Below are positions 13,835 through 42,789 of a stretch of 64,000 nt of DNA, piece after piece (position 1 is the first letter of the stretch; each line of letters starts with the position of its first letter). A model generated the notes under the pieces. It did not search any database, was not told the origin of the DNA, and saw nothing but the letters and a program-made list of their open reading frames with translations. The stretch spans positions 18,015,963-18,079,962 of the forward strand of contig NC_060887.1 of the NCBI RefSeq assembly GCF_014805685.1. Reading direction: 5' to 3'. This DNA comes from Silurus meridionalis (taxonomy: Eukaryota; Chordata; Actinopteri; Siluriformes; Siluridae). Both the position numbers and the translations under genes were made by a program.

Positions 13835-14350
13835 TTGGTGTGAAAAAGTGATTTCGTATTTTTTTGCATGTTTGTCACACTCAGCTCATCAAACTAATTT
13901 AAATATTAGTAAGAGATAACAAGTGAACACAACAGGTTTTTATTATTGAGGGAAAACAAAATCCAAAATGACATGGCCCTGTGTAAGGGCCAACCTTAGC
14001 AGTAACAACTGCACTGAAGCGTTTGCAATAACTTGCATTGAGTCTGTTACAGCGCTGTGGAGGACTTTTGATCCACTCATCTATGCAGAATTGTTGTAAT
14101 TAAGCCACATTGAAGATGTTTTGAGGATGAACCACATTTTTAAGGTCATGCCACAGCATCTCAAAAGGATTCAGGTCAGGACTTTGACTAGGCCACTCCA
14201 AAGTGTTCATTTTGTTTTTCTTCAGCCATTCAGAGGTGGACTTGCTGGTGTGTTTTGGATCCTTGTCCTGCTGCAGAACCCAAGTTCGTCTTAACTTGAG
14301 GTCACAAACAGATGGCCAGACATTCTCCTTCAGGATTTTGCCCGACTTAA
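13835..14350 (-). mobile_element. Truncated Tc1-like transposon (transposase 3' part, minus strand)
   Basis: The plus-strand left end has the terminal repeat GTGTGAAAAAGTGATTTCGT, then TTTTTTGCATGTTTGTCACA. The minus strand from about 14381 to 14100 encodes the C-terminal third of a Tc1 transposase: QDKDPKHTS, then [19 protein letters not shown], which carries the last catalytic acidic region. The N-terminal part and the far terminal repeat are missing. The copy at 55697-56235 belongs to the same family. Confidence 0.8.
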
Positions 14351-14756
14351 TCTCCCACTTTATACCACTATCATGTTGCAATAATAGAAACCATCAATAC
14401 GCTACAAAAACGCAATATAACACGTGGCATTACAGAGAGAGAGAGGCATAGGATGTTTGGAGGGTTAAAAACATTTTACTAAAGCAAGAAACCCAGTTAA
14501 GACTCCAAACCTCTAAAACACTACCACCGCAACTGTGCCACCTACATCATCTGGAGCAGTTTAGAATCAATATTTGTCTAATAACATGACAAAAACATAA
14601 AAATTAAAATAAAATACAATCTACTCACCAGAGATGCAAAATCATAATTTGTACTGTTTCTCAGAGGATGTAAGCGAGTGAAGTAGAAATTACAGATATT
14701 TGTGTATGTTTACTGTCTGACAGTTACAAAAAAAATAGAAAGATTTTATTAGTATC

Positions 14757-15700
14757 TTTTCACAGCGGATCACCCGCCTCCATACCCACCTGTCCTCTAC
14801 ATCTGCATCTTTCAAACCAACTACCTGCATGTCTTCCTTCACCACATCCATAAACCTCCTCTTTGGTCTTCCTCTTTTCCTCCTTCCTGTCCCTCCTCTG
14901 AACATGTTCAAACAATCTCAATCTCACCTCCCTCACTTTGTCTGAACTCCTCCACCTTCTCCACCTCTTTTCCCTGCAACCGCACCACTCCAGTGCCCTC
15001 CCTCTCATTCACACACATGTACTCTGTCTTACTCCTACTGACTTTCATTCCCCTTCTCTCCAGCGCGTACCTCCACCTCTCCAGGCTCTTCTCAACCTGC
15101 TCCCTACTTTCACCACAAATAACAATATCATCCGCAAACATCATAGTCCATAGACACTCCTGTCTGACCTCGTCCGTCAACCTGTCCATCACCACCGCAA
15201 ACAGAAAAGGGCTCAGAGCCAATCCTTGATGCAGTCCAACCTCCACCTTGAACCAGTCTGTCGTTCCTACTGCACACTTCACTGCTGTCACACTGTCCTC
15301 ATACATGTCCTGCACCACCCTCACATACTTCTCTGACACACCTGACTTCCTCATACAATACCACAACTTCTCTCTCTCTGTACCCTGTCATACGCTTTCT
15401 CTAAATCCACAAACACACAATGCAACACCTTCTGACCTTCTCCATACTTCTCCATCAACATTCTTAAAGCAAATAATGCGTCTGTGGTGCTCTTCCTCAG
15501 CATGAAACCATACTGTTGCTCACAGATGGTCACCTCTTCTTTCAGCCTGGCTTCCAATACTCTTTCCCATAACTTCATGTTGTGACTGATCAACTTAATT
15601 CCCCTGTAGTTAATGCAGGTCTGCACATCTTCCTTGTTCTTAAAGATTGGTACTAGCACACTCCTCCATTCCTCAGGCATCCTTCCACCTTCCATTTTAT
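14757..15700 (-). mobile_element. Decayed non-LTR retrotransposon (LINE) reverse transcriptase
   Basis: Read on the minus strand, 15700 down to about 14757 gives consecutive pieces of a reverse transcriptase: MPEEWRSVLVPIFKNK, CINYRGIKLISH, FVDLEKAYDRV, GLHQG, and the catalytic MMFADDIVICGES with its FADD core. The C-terminal end follows: LRLFEHVQRRD, KTKEEVYGCGEGRH and IRC near 14770. The frame shifts near 15360 and around 14900-14940. An internal deletion removes the stretch normally between the KVEEF block and the REVRLRLFEHVQ block. The element is 5'-truncated just before the RT domain. The LINE clade was not resolved. It cannot be functional. Confidence 0.85.
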
Positions 15701-16164
15701 CAGTATAACAATCATATTTACAGTTCAGTTCCAATTGCAGTTGAGCCATTATGAATGCTTATTGAAAAATACCCAATACCCATGCACTCCAATTAAGTTA
15801 TCAGTAAATTTGGGTTTAAAACATGCAGTAGTGAAAAAGTGAAAAACAATTATAACCTGCCTCTTCTCTAAATCCTCAGGCTCCACTTTAAATAATAATA
15901 GTAAATAATAACACTAATTTTACCCTTTTGAACAATTGTGTGTGACTTTGAATATTTTGACTAATCGAATCTACTTTAAATTATTCTTTATAGGAGGAAT
16001 CTGACTGGGTGATTGACACCAGAAGGAGAAACAAAAATAAAATACTATAAATATAGTTAAATAGCTAAATAATCACTGCAAGTAATATTGTAGTATGTAT
16101 AATATACTGTATGCATTGTCTGTGCATGCTATATGATTGTAAATACTGCCCTATACATACTGTA

Positions 16165-16550
16165 CACTAGATGGGTAAATGTTTGTGGACACCTGACTGA
16201 AGATTCATATGTGCTTTCAGAATATCCCATTCCACATTTAGTTGCCATTTGCTAATATAATAACCTCCACTCTTCTGAGAAGATGTTCCACTAGATTATG
16301 GAGTGTGTTCATTTAGCCAAGAGTGTTAGTACTTATGTCATTGTCAGGTACTGATGTTGTGGAGATCTGTGCTCATCCAGCCACAAAGTAAAGTCAGGTA
16401 CTGATGTAGGGTAAGGAGACCTGGGGTGCAGTCAGCGTTCCAATTCATCCCAAAGGTGTTCAACTCCAACCCATGTGAGAGTTTTGTGAAGAAGTCGGTA
16501 TGGCTGGAAATGTCAGGTGTTCCAATACTTTTGTCTGTATGGTGTATATA
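16165..16550. mobile_element. Non-autonomous TIR DNA element
   Basis: The left end AATGTTTGTGGACACCTGAC is inverted at the right end as GTCAGGTGTTCCAATACTTT followed by TGTCTGTATGGTGTAT. This TGGACACCTGA/TCAGGTGTTCCA pair with an ACAAAAGTATTGG motif is a frequent end of fish Tc1-like MITEs. The interior has tandem-like phrases (TCAGGTACTGATGTTG and TCAGGTACTGATGTAG) and no coding capacity. Confidence 0.6.
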
Positions 16551-19500
16551 TTGCTTGTATTCAGTGTATTCTGATTTAATTTTCAAACCATGTGCTAATG
16601 CAGTCTGTGGGCCCCTTCTTATCTTTTGTAAAATGCTTTTTTGAGCCCCTTAAACCCCCCTCTAACTAGAGGTAGTCATTTCAACTATATCCTACGACTG
16701 CTATGCCCCTAATGGCAAACACTGCACACAAGATTCCCTGCAGGTTTTTTTCTAAAAAAAAAAAAAAAAGGATTTCACATCTTAAAAAACATACCCAGTC
16801 ATGTCTCATTTGCTGTTCCTCTTTAGAGACTGCAGGTTCCATCCCTCTGTCCCCCTGTGTGGACCATTCACACAGGCACAATAGAGTGAACAGTTTGTGT
16901 GAGTAGGCGTGTGTGGACTGTCAGATTGTATGCGTGAAGCATTTATGTATGTATGTGTGTGTAAGTGAGCTGTAAGCAGTATTTAAGGTGGGTGTAAACT
17001 TCCATCAGGAGCCGATTAAGTCCCTGTGATCTTCACTACGTGAAACCAGGAGGGCTTTCTATGACTAATAGGATAAAGCTGGGCTGCCTGACTGACTATG
17101 AGCAGTTCACAGCAGGTAGTACGCCACTACTACTGCCCCCACAATTTAACCATAGAGAACCAAAAGACCTTGCTGAACACTCAGCTGCCTGGCTGCATCA
17201 AAACGATCAGAATTACTATATACTTATTGTTTAATAATAAATCTGCTGAAAAACAATGAATATTTAAAACGAAATATTAAGTTGCTCTGAGTTTTATTAC
17301 ATACCTTGAGGTGTGTTTACTGCACTGAGTGGGAATGCCACTGGGATTTTCCAATATAACAGAATTTCTTAAAAACAAACATACACCAATCAAGAGACCT
17401 GTTTACACTGGCCATTTTTCTATACAAAATACAAGTAACTTATTGATGACATGAAATTATAGCTAAAAAACACAAAAGGTAATGTTTCCTCCCACCTACC
17501 AAGTACATACCAGTAAACTAAAATGCCCATTTGTCTGAATGCATGTGAACATGGTATTCTGTGATTAAATGTTGTTGCATTTGTCTCATTTGCACCCAAC
17601 CTGGATTCAATGCAAACCCTGACTAAGGTACATTAGTGTACAATTTTCAAGTTAAACATGAAACTATGTTTATTAGAAAACAAGCCTCATTACTGCATTA
17701 ACCCTCCACTTTTAAATTTGGACATTTACTATAGGAGAATTGAAACAGTTCATTACATTTAGTACCAGTACTCTCCAGTATATAACAGCTGAAGTATGCA
17801 ATTTTGTAAAATATCCTTATCAAACAAATATATTTACCAACAACATAACTTATGGGATCACTCATTATTAATTGATCATGATTTATAGTGATTTGTATAG
17901 AGTATTTAAAAAATATCCATAACGTTGTATTTCCAAAATTGGTTACAAAACACTTGAAGAACATTTAAAATTTTTTTTTTGCAGATTTCTCTCTTTCCTT
18001 TTTCATATAAAGAGAAAAGATCAGAACCTACTTGTGATTTCGATACATAAAAGGAAAAGTATAGAGTGGAAATGGCAAACGTTTGCCATAGCAGCTTTTC
18101 AGACCTGCAAATTGTCTCCCTTTTTGACATTTTGTTTTAGTAAATTGAACCAGGTTGTTGCTGGGAGTTTTAAATAGAGGTATTTTTTTGCAGACTTTTG
18201 AGTAAACATTGTTGTATTTACTGAATAAGGTAAATTCTTTTACTGTTCCACACAGATATGTAAATAGAGGAGAGGAGTATTTTTACCTTGGCTTCTCTAC
18301 AGCTGGATTCTTTCCATGTTGTTATAGGCTGCAGTGTAGAGTATGGGTATATGTCGTTCAGACCTAATCCTAATTAGATCTCTTTTGCATGTCTTTTAGG
18401 GAGAACTAAAGAACGGCCAATGAAAAAACACACTGCCCGCCCCTTGTTTTGCTTTAAGGGCCTTTGTATTGTGTGTGTGTGTATTGGACACCCCACTGCG
18501 TATGTTAATGCCTGTTAATTGGCTTTGCTGTCATGCTGTGCAGCTCATAGTGCTCCAACAACACAGGCTTTGAGGCAGTTTTCTCAGCTTTCTCCTCAAC
18601 CAGGAGAGCCAATTTGGCTTTAGTAATCCCAGGCCTTGCCTTAAAGCCTATAGTATAGGCTAGCAAGTATATTTTTGAGTGCAGATTTTTTTTTTTTACT
18701 TTACAAGTGGCCTAAAATGATTTTTCTTGATGTTACTTTGGAAGAAATAGACCATTCATTGAAATGTATTATTAGATATTGCACTATAATGAGATGTACA
18801 CAGACATTTATTTTAAATGTAATGATTTTTATTTTCTCTCTAGGCATCAGCCTATTTATGGTTAAATCAGATACTGGTTGTCTAAAACGTAGTATAGATG
18901 GACTAGTTTTATGTGTGATCTGTTCAGTTTCTTATGCTGGATGTTGTTGCAGTATATATGTATGAACCTGGTTTTCCACCTGACTTTGTATGGTAACTAA
19001 AGGGACAAACCTTGTTATGGGAGCTAAGCTGTGTGATGACTTGAACACAGTTATGATTATGGTATGACATGGTTAATATTGGCAATGATTTGAAAAGGAT
19101 GGTAGGAAGTTAAAGATTCGGACACTCTAGATTAAATGTATATTTTGTATTCTCTCTCAAAATAAATTGATGTTAGGAAAATGTATTTTGAGCAGTGCCA
19201 TGCACACATGATGGACAAAAATAGTGTGATGAATTCTGATATTATTGTGGATATAAATCTATTTTTATCTATTTAAAACCTTTTCATTAGAAAGTTGCTA
19301 AATAAAGAGTTGAGGGCTGTAGGTGAAACTATAGCAACTAAAACAAAGCTTAGTGAGCTTAATGGGGATTTAAATGCTCTATAGCATTCCAACTTCACAG
19401 TTCATGTTATTGATTGTGATTATGAGAAGTGCCTATTGCCTGCCCTCAAGCAATTGACTCCATTATAATAAAATTACATCTCAAAAGCTTATCGCATAAT

Positions 19501-20025
19501 TTCTCTTAATAAGATTTGATTTGAGTGACTAGTAGAGCACCAGTGCTATTTTAAATCAGCTAAAATAGACATAAGTACTGAAGTACTGTGAGAGCACATA
19601 GCAATAGATTCATTGATTTTAAGTTCTAAAAAATTATTAATCAGATTTCTTTAAAATGTGTATATTTAGCCAAATGAACACAGAATTTTATATCTTTTGG
19701 GTGGTTCAAGGTTTATTCATTGACTTAGTTCCCATTATACAATGGAACGATTTCCTCAGTGCCAATCTAGTCCTATTTATCTGGTACTGTTTATTTAGAT
19801 TATTAGCCAGATAAATCAAGTTGGTATGTTTTATATGAAATCTTACCTCATCTTCACTCTTTCATTTTACTATAATAACATGTATCAGTTGTGTGGATTG
19901 ACAGTGATTAAAACGAGGATAACACAAAAGAGTACAATTACACAACAATTGCAATTTAGAGGTTTTTTGTTTTTTTAAGATTGCTTTTCCACTACTGTCA
20001 GCCAGGAATATGTACCCTGGTTTGA
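16551..20025. other. Intergenic DNA without recognisable genes
   Basis: AT-rich sequence with poly(A)/poly(T) tracts (about 16755-16769 and 18688-18697) and scattered short open frames without family similarity. I see no splice-linked coding run, RNA gene or clear transposon here. Confidence 0.5.
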
Positions 20026-20029
20026 TTAA

Positions 20030-20545
20030 GCTTGATTTCTGAGGCACACAGATGGTAGAGTCAAAGTTTGGCACCAACAGCATGAAATCCTGGACCCAAC
20101 CTGCTTTGTGTCAACAGTCCAGATAGGTGGATTGATGTCATGGTGTGAGGAACACTTTAGGTTTGTTTGTTAATACCAAACAATAATCACTTAAATTCTA
20201 CGGTTTATTTTAATATTGATGTTGTGCATCCCTTCATGGCCACAATTTACCATGGGCTAGTGGTTACATTCAGCATGATAATGCACCATGTCACAAAGAA
20301 AAGTTGTCTCATACTATTGCTGAAAATGACAATGAGTTCGGTGTTCTGAACCACTAAACCAGCAAACCACCACATCTCAGTTCAATAAAACACCTATGGG
20401 ATAAATGGATTCTAATAATTGTGGATGCAATTTTTAGAATACATTTATCATTAGAATACTTTTATCATATCAACATGGCCCAGAGTCTCAAAGAAACATT
20501 ACCAACAACTTGTGGAATTTATGCCTGAACAAATGAACTGTTATG
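20030..20545 (+). mobile_element. Decayed Tc1/mariner-family transposase remnant
   Basis: On the plus strand near 20266-20300 the DNA encodes QHDNAPCHK. This matches the (Q)DNAPCH motif around the second catalytic aspartate of Tc1-type transposases. Flanking phrases (GATGTCATGGTGTGAGGAAC, CATCCCTTCATGGCCACAAT, GACAATGAGTTC, AACACCTATGGGATAAATGG) also match a common fish Tc1 family from memory. In-frame stops and indels break it everywhere, and the terminal repeats are not recognisable. Confidence 0.65.
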
Positions 20546-20954
20546 AATGAAAAAATATATATATATACTACTCAGAATTATGGTGTTACTAATTGTGTTC
20601 CTTCTGTGTACACAATAAAACAGCTATTTATCACAGCTGTAGAGCTTTCCACTGAAATTTCCACCAATTAGTTGCATTAGGTCAAATTAGCTGAAATTAT
20701 TTGATTTAATTCTATTGATTTAGTGGTTCTTTTTTATATTTTTAATAATGGTGGGATTTTCACTGTGGCAAGTAAAATACAATAAGAATAATTACAGACC
20801 CTCTGGCTGTGTTAAGAGACCACGTATTACCAATAAGTGATTTGCACGGTACACTTTCAGGAGTAAAGGTACTGAATAAAGCTCTGAGACCTCATCTTAA
20901 TGCTTGTGTTTTCCTTGTTACTAAGAGGGTAGCATTGAGGGTACACCATTTGTA

Positions 20955-21745
20955 CCATGTGTGTAGTGTGTATCTTTTACCTAAGAAGGAGCATATAATG
21001 TACATTTAATTAAATTGTACCTGGGTAGGTGTAGATAATGTACATTTCATTCGATTTATCAGCTTTATGTACTTAGCATACCAAAGACGTAGATGTGCTG
21101 ATACAACCACAGGACAAGGAAGGAAGTAGCCTACATTTAGCTACTTTTACTTCTAAATAAAATGTCTAAACCATGTATATTTAGTTAGATTTTACATGGG
21201 AATGTGTATATGATGTACATTTAGTTTGATTTTATCAGGGAATGTGATATACATTGTAGTTTTAACCTGAGAAGGTGCGTGCGATGCACATTTAGTTAGA
21301 TTTTACCTGATAATGTGCATGTGGTGTACATATAGTTAGATTTTATCAGAGAAGGTGCATGTGATATATATTTAGTTTGTTTTAACCTGGTAAGGTTCAT
21401 GTGGTGTACATTTAGTTCGATTTTATCTGGTAAGGTTCATGTGGTGTACATTTTTTTTATTTTATCTGGTAAGGTTCATGTGGTCTAAATTTTTTTTATT
21501 TTATCTGGTAAGGTTCATGTGGTGTACATTTAGTTTGATTTTATCTGGTAAGGTTCATGTGGTGAACATTTTTTTATTTTATCTGGTAAGGTTCATGTGG
21601 TGTAGTTCGGTTTTATCTGGTAAGGTTCATGTGGTGTACATTCAGTTCGATTTATCAGCTGTATGTAATCAGAATACCAGATGTAGATGTTATTGTACAA
21701 CCCACAGGACCAAGGAAAAGTAACCTACAGTTAGCTACCTTTACT
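20955..21745. repeat. 40-bp minisatellite with duplicated flanks
   Basis: About 13 tandem units of roughly 40 bp, consensus TGTACATTTAGTTCGATTTT followed by ATCTGGTAAGGTTCATGTGG. Units from 21360 to 21640 are nearly identical and those before 21300 are diverged. Several units have their central AGTTCGA replaced by a T run. A 110-bp block beginning TGTACATTTCATTCGATTTA at about 21040 recurs at about 21633 (TGTACATTCAGTTCGATTTA), and both copies continue into ATCAGCT...CACAGGAC...TAGCTAC. The array ends about 150 bp before the igdcc3 promoter elements. Confidence 0.9.
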
Positions 21746-21849
21746 GCTGACTGTTGCCACACTAACCCAACTAATTAAAGCCCATGTGAGTTGTTTTTGT
21801 TTACCTGTGTGTACCTCACCACAGGTACACAAGCGATAAAGAGAGAACT

Positions 21850-22000
21850 CCTGCCGATATAAAGCTTCAATAAACGCGTGCTTCGCTTTTATAAGCGGTA
21901 CGTGTATGTAGCTCCGCCCCCTTGCACTCTGATTGGTTGCTTCCTTCGACTCGCGCTCCCGTGTTTCAGCTCGCTCGTGTGACTCGAACTGAGCGCGTGA
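21850..22000 (+). promoter_or_regulatory. igdcc3 promoter region
   Basis: Local rise in GC and CpG in AT-rich surroundings. Visible elements on the plus strand: TATA-like TTTTATAAGC at about 21887-21896, a GC box CTCCGCCCCCTTG at 21912-21924, and an inverted CCAAT box (GATTGG) at 21931-21936. CpG-rich sequence runs on to about 22035, then a (CA)n stretch at 22044-22066 lies in the presumed 5' UTR. The first coding ATG is at 22234. The exact transcription start is not determined. Confidence 0.6.
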
Positions 22001-22233
22001 GTGTTTGTAGTGCGCTTCCGAACGCAGAGCGCAGCGCTCAGACTGCACACACACACACACACACACGGCTTTGTGCAAAACAACATGCTAGGGTCGACAT
22101 GGTCTGCTGACTTTTCACTAAAATAGGTAGTGTTATTTGCCGTCTTTTTCTTCTTCTTAAAAAAATATTTTTTTTGGACTGAATAAGTGACTTGAGGACA
22201 AATAAAATATCTGCTCATTCTCTGGAATGTAAA

Positions 22234-38491
<16,258 letters not shown>

Positions 38492-41400
38492 TAACTCCTT
38501 AAACACTCTCTTTTATCCCTCACCCTACAAAACACCCCACCACCCTAAAGTGCAGTACTTGGCCACTCCATGTCACTCTATTCACCAACGCCTTATTGCA
38601 GTCTGCCCTTGCTTGAGCAGTAACATCCACACACCCTGCAACCATTTAACCTATAGAAAGGGGATACTATATTCTGCTCTTAAATTTGGACTACGGTGTT
38701 TTTTTTAATTATTATTATTATATTAACATTCTAATAATTCTATATCTGATTCTATATTTTTGTTACTTTGTTTTTCGAAGTATACAGATAAGAAAGGGCA
38801 ATTGCTGCTTATGTTAGTTCTCCCCTTTCTTTCAAAATGGGACCAAAATAAATGTGTGCCTGCTGCTGTAGAAGAAAACTGCAAATTCTGAGGCCTTAAC
38901 ATCACTGTACAGATGCTGTATATTCCTGTAGATTTTATGTGATGTTTTATAGCATACGTATGTAGCACAATTTTTCACCTAGTAGAAATGTTTTTTCAGT
39001 TCATTTCCGCTTTGAGTGAAACACCCTACTGTAGCCTTATATATGTGATCGTGTCACCACGTTAGCCTGCCAGAAGAGTGCAATGGAGTGGCCTAATCCC
39101 TGCACCCTCGGACCCCCCTCTTCTTTCCTCCCCTCGCACCAAATTACCTCCAAAGATAGCTACCTCAGCCTGACGAGAACGTCAGAGCTATCACGGTAAA
39201 CCATCTGCCTGCCTTGCTGCTGGTTAAGCATACCTACCTCGACCAAAAGCCCTGTGCACATCGGAGCCTGCTTTTTTTGTTGTTGTTGTTGTTCTGGTGC
39301 TGGTTCCAGTGTCCTGTGCCATTCAGACTACAACGGTAATACTTTTGCCCTCGACCAGCACCTGCCACTGTGTCCATGTGTCTCAGATGCCTCTTCTGCT
39401 GGACACAAACCTGTCCACAATGCTAGAGCTTTCACTCTAAACTTTAGGTTAACTCACTGACCTTTGGGGCTTTTGCTTTCGAATATGTTGTTAATAGAGA
39501 TGTCGTCCTTAAGGTACAAAAGTTCTCTCCAGCCATGTGAATGGGAGAGTGCTCGCTAACCACGATGTTGCACGACTCTTCAGTGATCAGACCAATGCAG
39601 AGGAGAACATTCTGCTTTTGGAATACAACATATGGTCCACAAAACAAGCCAGGAGTGAACACTTGTAGGAAGGAATGGACTCAGAGAGCACTAGTTCGCC
39701 AGCCTGCTGTGGTTGGCGTAGGTGTTCTAGCACTTTCCTACCAGCACCGCACACAGGAGGAAGGCTATCGAAGAACCAGTGGTTGTCCTGGAGAGCTGTT
39801 ATTGTTTTTAAATACTTTACTAACCATTTTCCATTTTTTTTTGGTGATACGTTTTATTATATAAGTATTTGCTGTCACAAAGCTGGGCACAAAACTAGTT
39901 TCTGTCTTTTCTGCTTTTTTAACTTCTCCAAATACTCAGTGAAAACCAAGTGATGTCCAAAGATGATTTATTATAACGGTTTTCATTGCTTTCTATTAGT
40001 CTTTTCCTTCAGTTGACGTTCTAGATATCATGCTCGTTCCTGTTTTAAGGGTAACCGTGATACTAAAAACATTAGACGTTCGGCTTTCCATTAACCAAAG
40101 CAACAAAACAAAGCCCTTAAAGCCCAATAGAGTTTTTCACATTTTAGCTCACAATTCTTTCTATGGTTACCTTTGACTTCAAATTCTATATAGAATTAGC
40201 TAACTAAAAATAAAATAATAACTAGTGAATAATGCATATATTTTCATACTCTGATACAAGAAAATAAGAACCATGCTTCTCTTTTTACTGATGGAGTTGA
40301 TATTGCCAAATAACTCTTGTGATTTTTTAGAAAACGTGACCAAATACCTCATACATACTTTACCTTTTATATAAATTCTTCTCTTTGACAAAGGCGCATT
40401 AGGTGCTTTGTGCTCTGATTGGTCTAGTCATGCTGAATTGTGTGACAGCCTTAAATGCGGTGGGATAGTGTAAAACTCGAGAAAACAAGAAGTGTAAAGA
40501 TTTTTTAAAAGATGTATTTATTTGTCAGGAATGAAATATGTCAGAATACACACTGATTACAAGTACCACTGTTTTAAAGGTTGTGAAAGAACTGTCGGGA
40601 TTTCACGTCTGTTTTTCACAAGCTGTTTTCGAACGATCTCACAGTTTTATAAAGTGGGAGGGTGTTGCTTATAAGAGCAACAAGTACGATGCCAAAATAT
40701 GAACATGTGAAAAAAAGACCCTATGTCTTAAAAAATATTTGAAATGAAACAAACAAAAAAAAAAAGAATATTTTTTACCTGTTCTCTCGAGAACTTTTTT
40801 TAAACTCTTTTTTTGGTTTCTCTTCATTTCTTTTCCTTCTGTTATAAATGGAATACATTGCCAAAAACTGACATTTTGATAAGTTCCTAAAAATAATGTA
40901 ATTATGATTAATATCATGTCAATTGATTTTGTCTCATATTCAAATTTGATTTTCAATTATTTGTTTTCTTTCTCAGTAGAATGAAAAGATGAACATTAGA
41001 AATTTGAGAATTTGAAAACAGAATTGCATGTTGATGGCAAGCAGGGCAGGACTTAAAGGTTTTTTCTTATTGCTTCATTCTCTGTTCATTGTACTTATTT
41101 ATTCACAATTTATTCACAAGATATTTCTTCAGAATATGTTTATTATTTGGGCCTTTGCCATATATAAGTAAGCCATATACAAATACGTTTAATTTAACTA
41201 GCATAATTTAAGTTTGACTTTATAAATCTATTTCGTTCATTGATTTCAGGATTATAACATGCAGTACCTCACACTGATCCTAATTTGTATATTCGTTTGG
41301 CTTGTCAGTACTGCAACATTTGCTGCTACATGTCACATCTTCCAGTGTTATTGAGCTCACTGGGGACTTTACCAGAATAAGTTCATGTGCTCTTGCCTGT

Positions 41401-41740
41401 CCAACATGTGTGTTATTTAGAATAAGCAAAAAAAAATGACTAAAGAAGTAGTGTATGCCTGATGCTTGTACCAATGAGAAAGCAATGCTTTAATGTTTGT
41501 ATTTTCTGTTTCATTTATACCATACTTGTGTGATTCAGAACCAAACTCACCATAGCTTTAAATTGCTGTTCACCTGGTGCAGCTCCATAGTTTGGAGTCA
41601 TTTATCCTGAGACAGATAGCCTGAAAGAGAAACTACTCTGATTGCTGATTGTGTCTCAGTTGAAATAAATATGATTTTTTTGTCTGTTTTCATTTGATGA
41701 TACTGATGCCTATGTACCAAATAAAAAGACTGTTAAGTAG
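38492..41740 (+). other. igdcc3 3' UTR
   Basis: No gene. The sequence after the TGA at 38489-38491 is mixed-composition, without transposons for about 3.2 kb, as expected of a long neural-type 3' UTR. AATAAA signals occur at 38847-38852, 41664-41669 and 41720-41725. Use of the proximal or distal signals would give short and long UTR forms. Confidence 0.55.
41720..41725 (+). terminator. Candidate distal poly(A) signal of igdcc3
   Basis: Plus-strand AATAAA, with another AATAAA 56 bp upstream. It is the last such signal before repeat-rich intergenic DNA. Cleavage would be expected near 41740. Confidence 0.45.
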
Positions 41741-42284
41741 ATGTCAATGTCCCCAGAGTCACTTAATCTTTTCTCTTGTCATGTTTACTGCCTGATTTCT
41801 CATTGTCTGAAACTGCTTGTTTACTACATAATGCACTGTTTTGGGAATTTGCACACAGGGCATTGTTTGAAAGCTACTGTAGAGTTTTTTAATTCCCTGT
41901 AGATAAATGATATTACTTGGTTAATTTCTTATGTTTCTTACCCTTAGCGCACCATGCAGCAAATCCAGTTCACAAGTTTGGGAGGTGGCTGTTGTGTTTT
42001 AAATATTCTCCTGTTCCAAATGGCTACTGGATAATAAGTATAGCACATATATATCACTGATCATTATGTATATATATGTTATGTACATTATTATAGCTCA
42101 GTTAGAACATAAAACAATGTTACCATCAACTGCACAACAATCAAGTTGTAACGGTGTCAGGAACTGACCATGCAAGCAAATGAAGGATAAAAGAGTTTGA
42201 ATATTAAAAGCATGAAAATATCAAATCAATTATTGTGCAACATATGAAGAAAACCGTTTATCTGTAATAAATGGACATTTGGTG

Positions 42285-42500
42285 CAACCCAGATGAGTCT
42301 GGTTCCTCTCAAGGTTTTCTCCTTATGCCATCTCGGGGACATTTTCCTTGCCATAGTCACCACCAGCTCGCTCATCAGAATAAGATAATAACATCTTATT
42401 AATTTTTATCACCACATTATCTGTGTAAAGCTGTTTTAAGACAATGTTCATTGTTAAAAGCGCTATACAAAAAAGAAATTAATTGAATTGAATTGAATGA
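42285..42500 (+). mobile_element. SINE-like 3' tail, copy 1
   Basis: Contains GTTCCTCTCAAGGTTTTCTC, TTTTCCTTGCCATAGTCACC, GTGTAAAGCTGTTTTAAGAC and TTAAAAGCGCTATACAAA, and ends in the pentamer repeat AATTGAATTGAATTGAATGA. This block with an ATTGA tail is very common in otophysan fish genomes. A second copy is at 50975. Confidence 0.7.
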
Positions 42501-42706
42501 AGAAAACAAGAGCATTGACTGGGAATGTAAGATACAATACATTCCAACTGTATGTGATGCATACACATGTAAACAACAACAAAATTTTGCCAATGGAATG
42601 ATGGGCGTTGTGCTTGAGTGGCGGTATCAAGATAATTATATTTGTTAATGGGGGACACTCATGGGCCATGCCCTCTGCAAAAAGTTGTGCCCCCAAACAA
42701 TTTTTA

Positions 42707-42714
<8 letters not shown>

Positions 42715-42787
<73 letters not shown>
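42715..42787. repeat. (TA)n microsatellite
   Basis: About 36 TA units in intergenic DNA. Confidence 0.98.

Positions 42788-42789
<2 letters not shown>

Noticed and set aside
14100..14381. Transposase-like frame as a host gene
   Set aside because: It is only the C-terminal third of a Tc1 transposase, bordered by its terminal repeat. The same applies to 55883-56068 and 63217-63510.
14908..15366. Reverse transcriptase frame as a host gene
   Set aside because: Frameshifts, an internal deletion and repeat context show a dead LINE copy.
21439..21723. Open frame with repeated RFMW/FLFYLV blocks
   Set aside because: It is only the translation of the 40-bp minisatellite. The periodicity comes from the DNA repeat and no family match exists.
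20955..21745. CRISPR-like array
   Set aside because: Units are contiguous 40-bp tandem copies without unique spacers, in a vertebrate genome.
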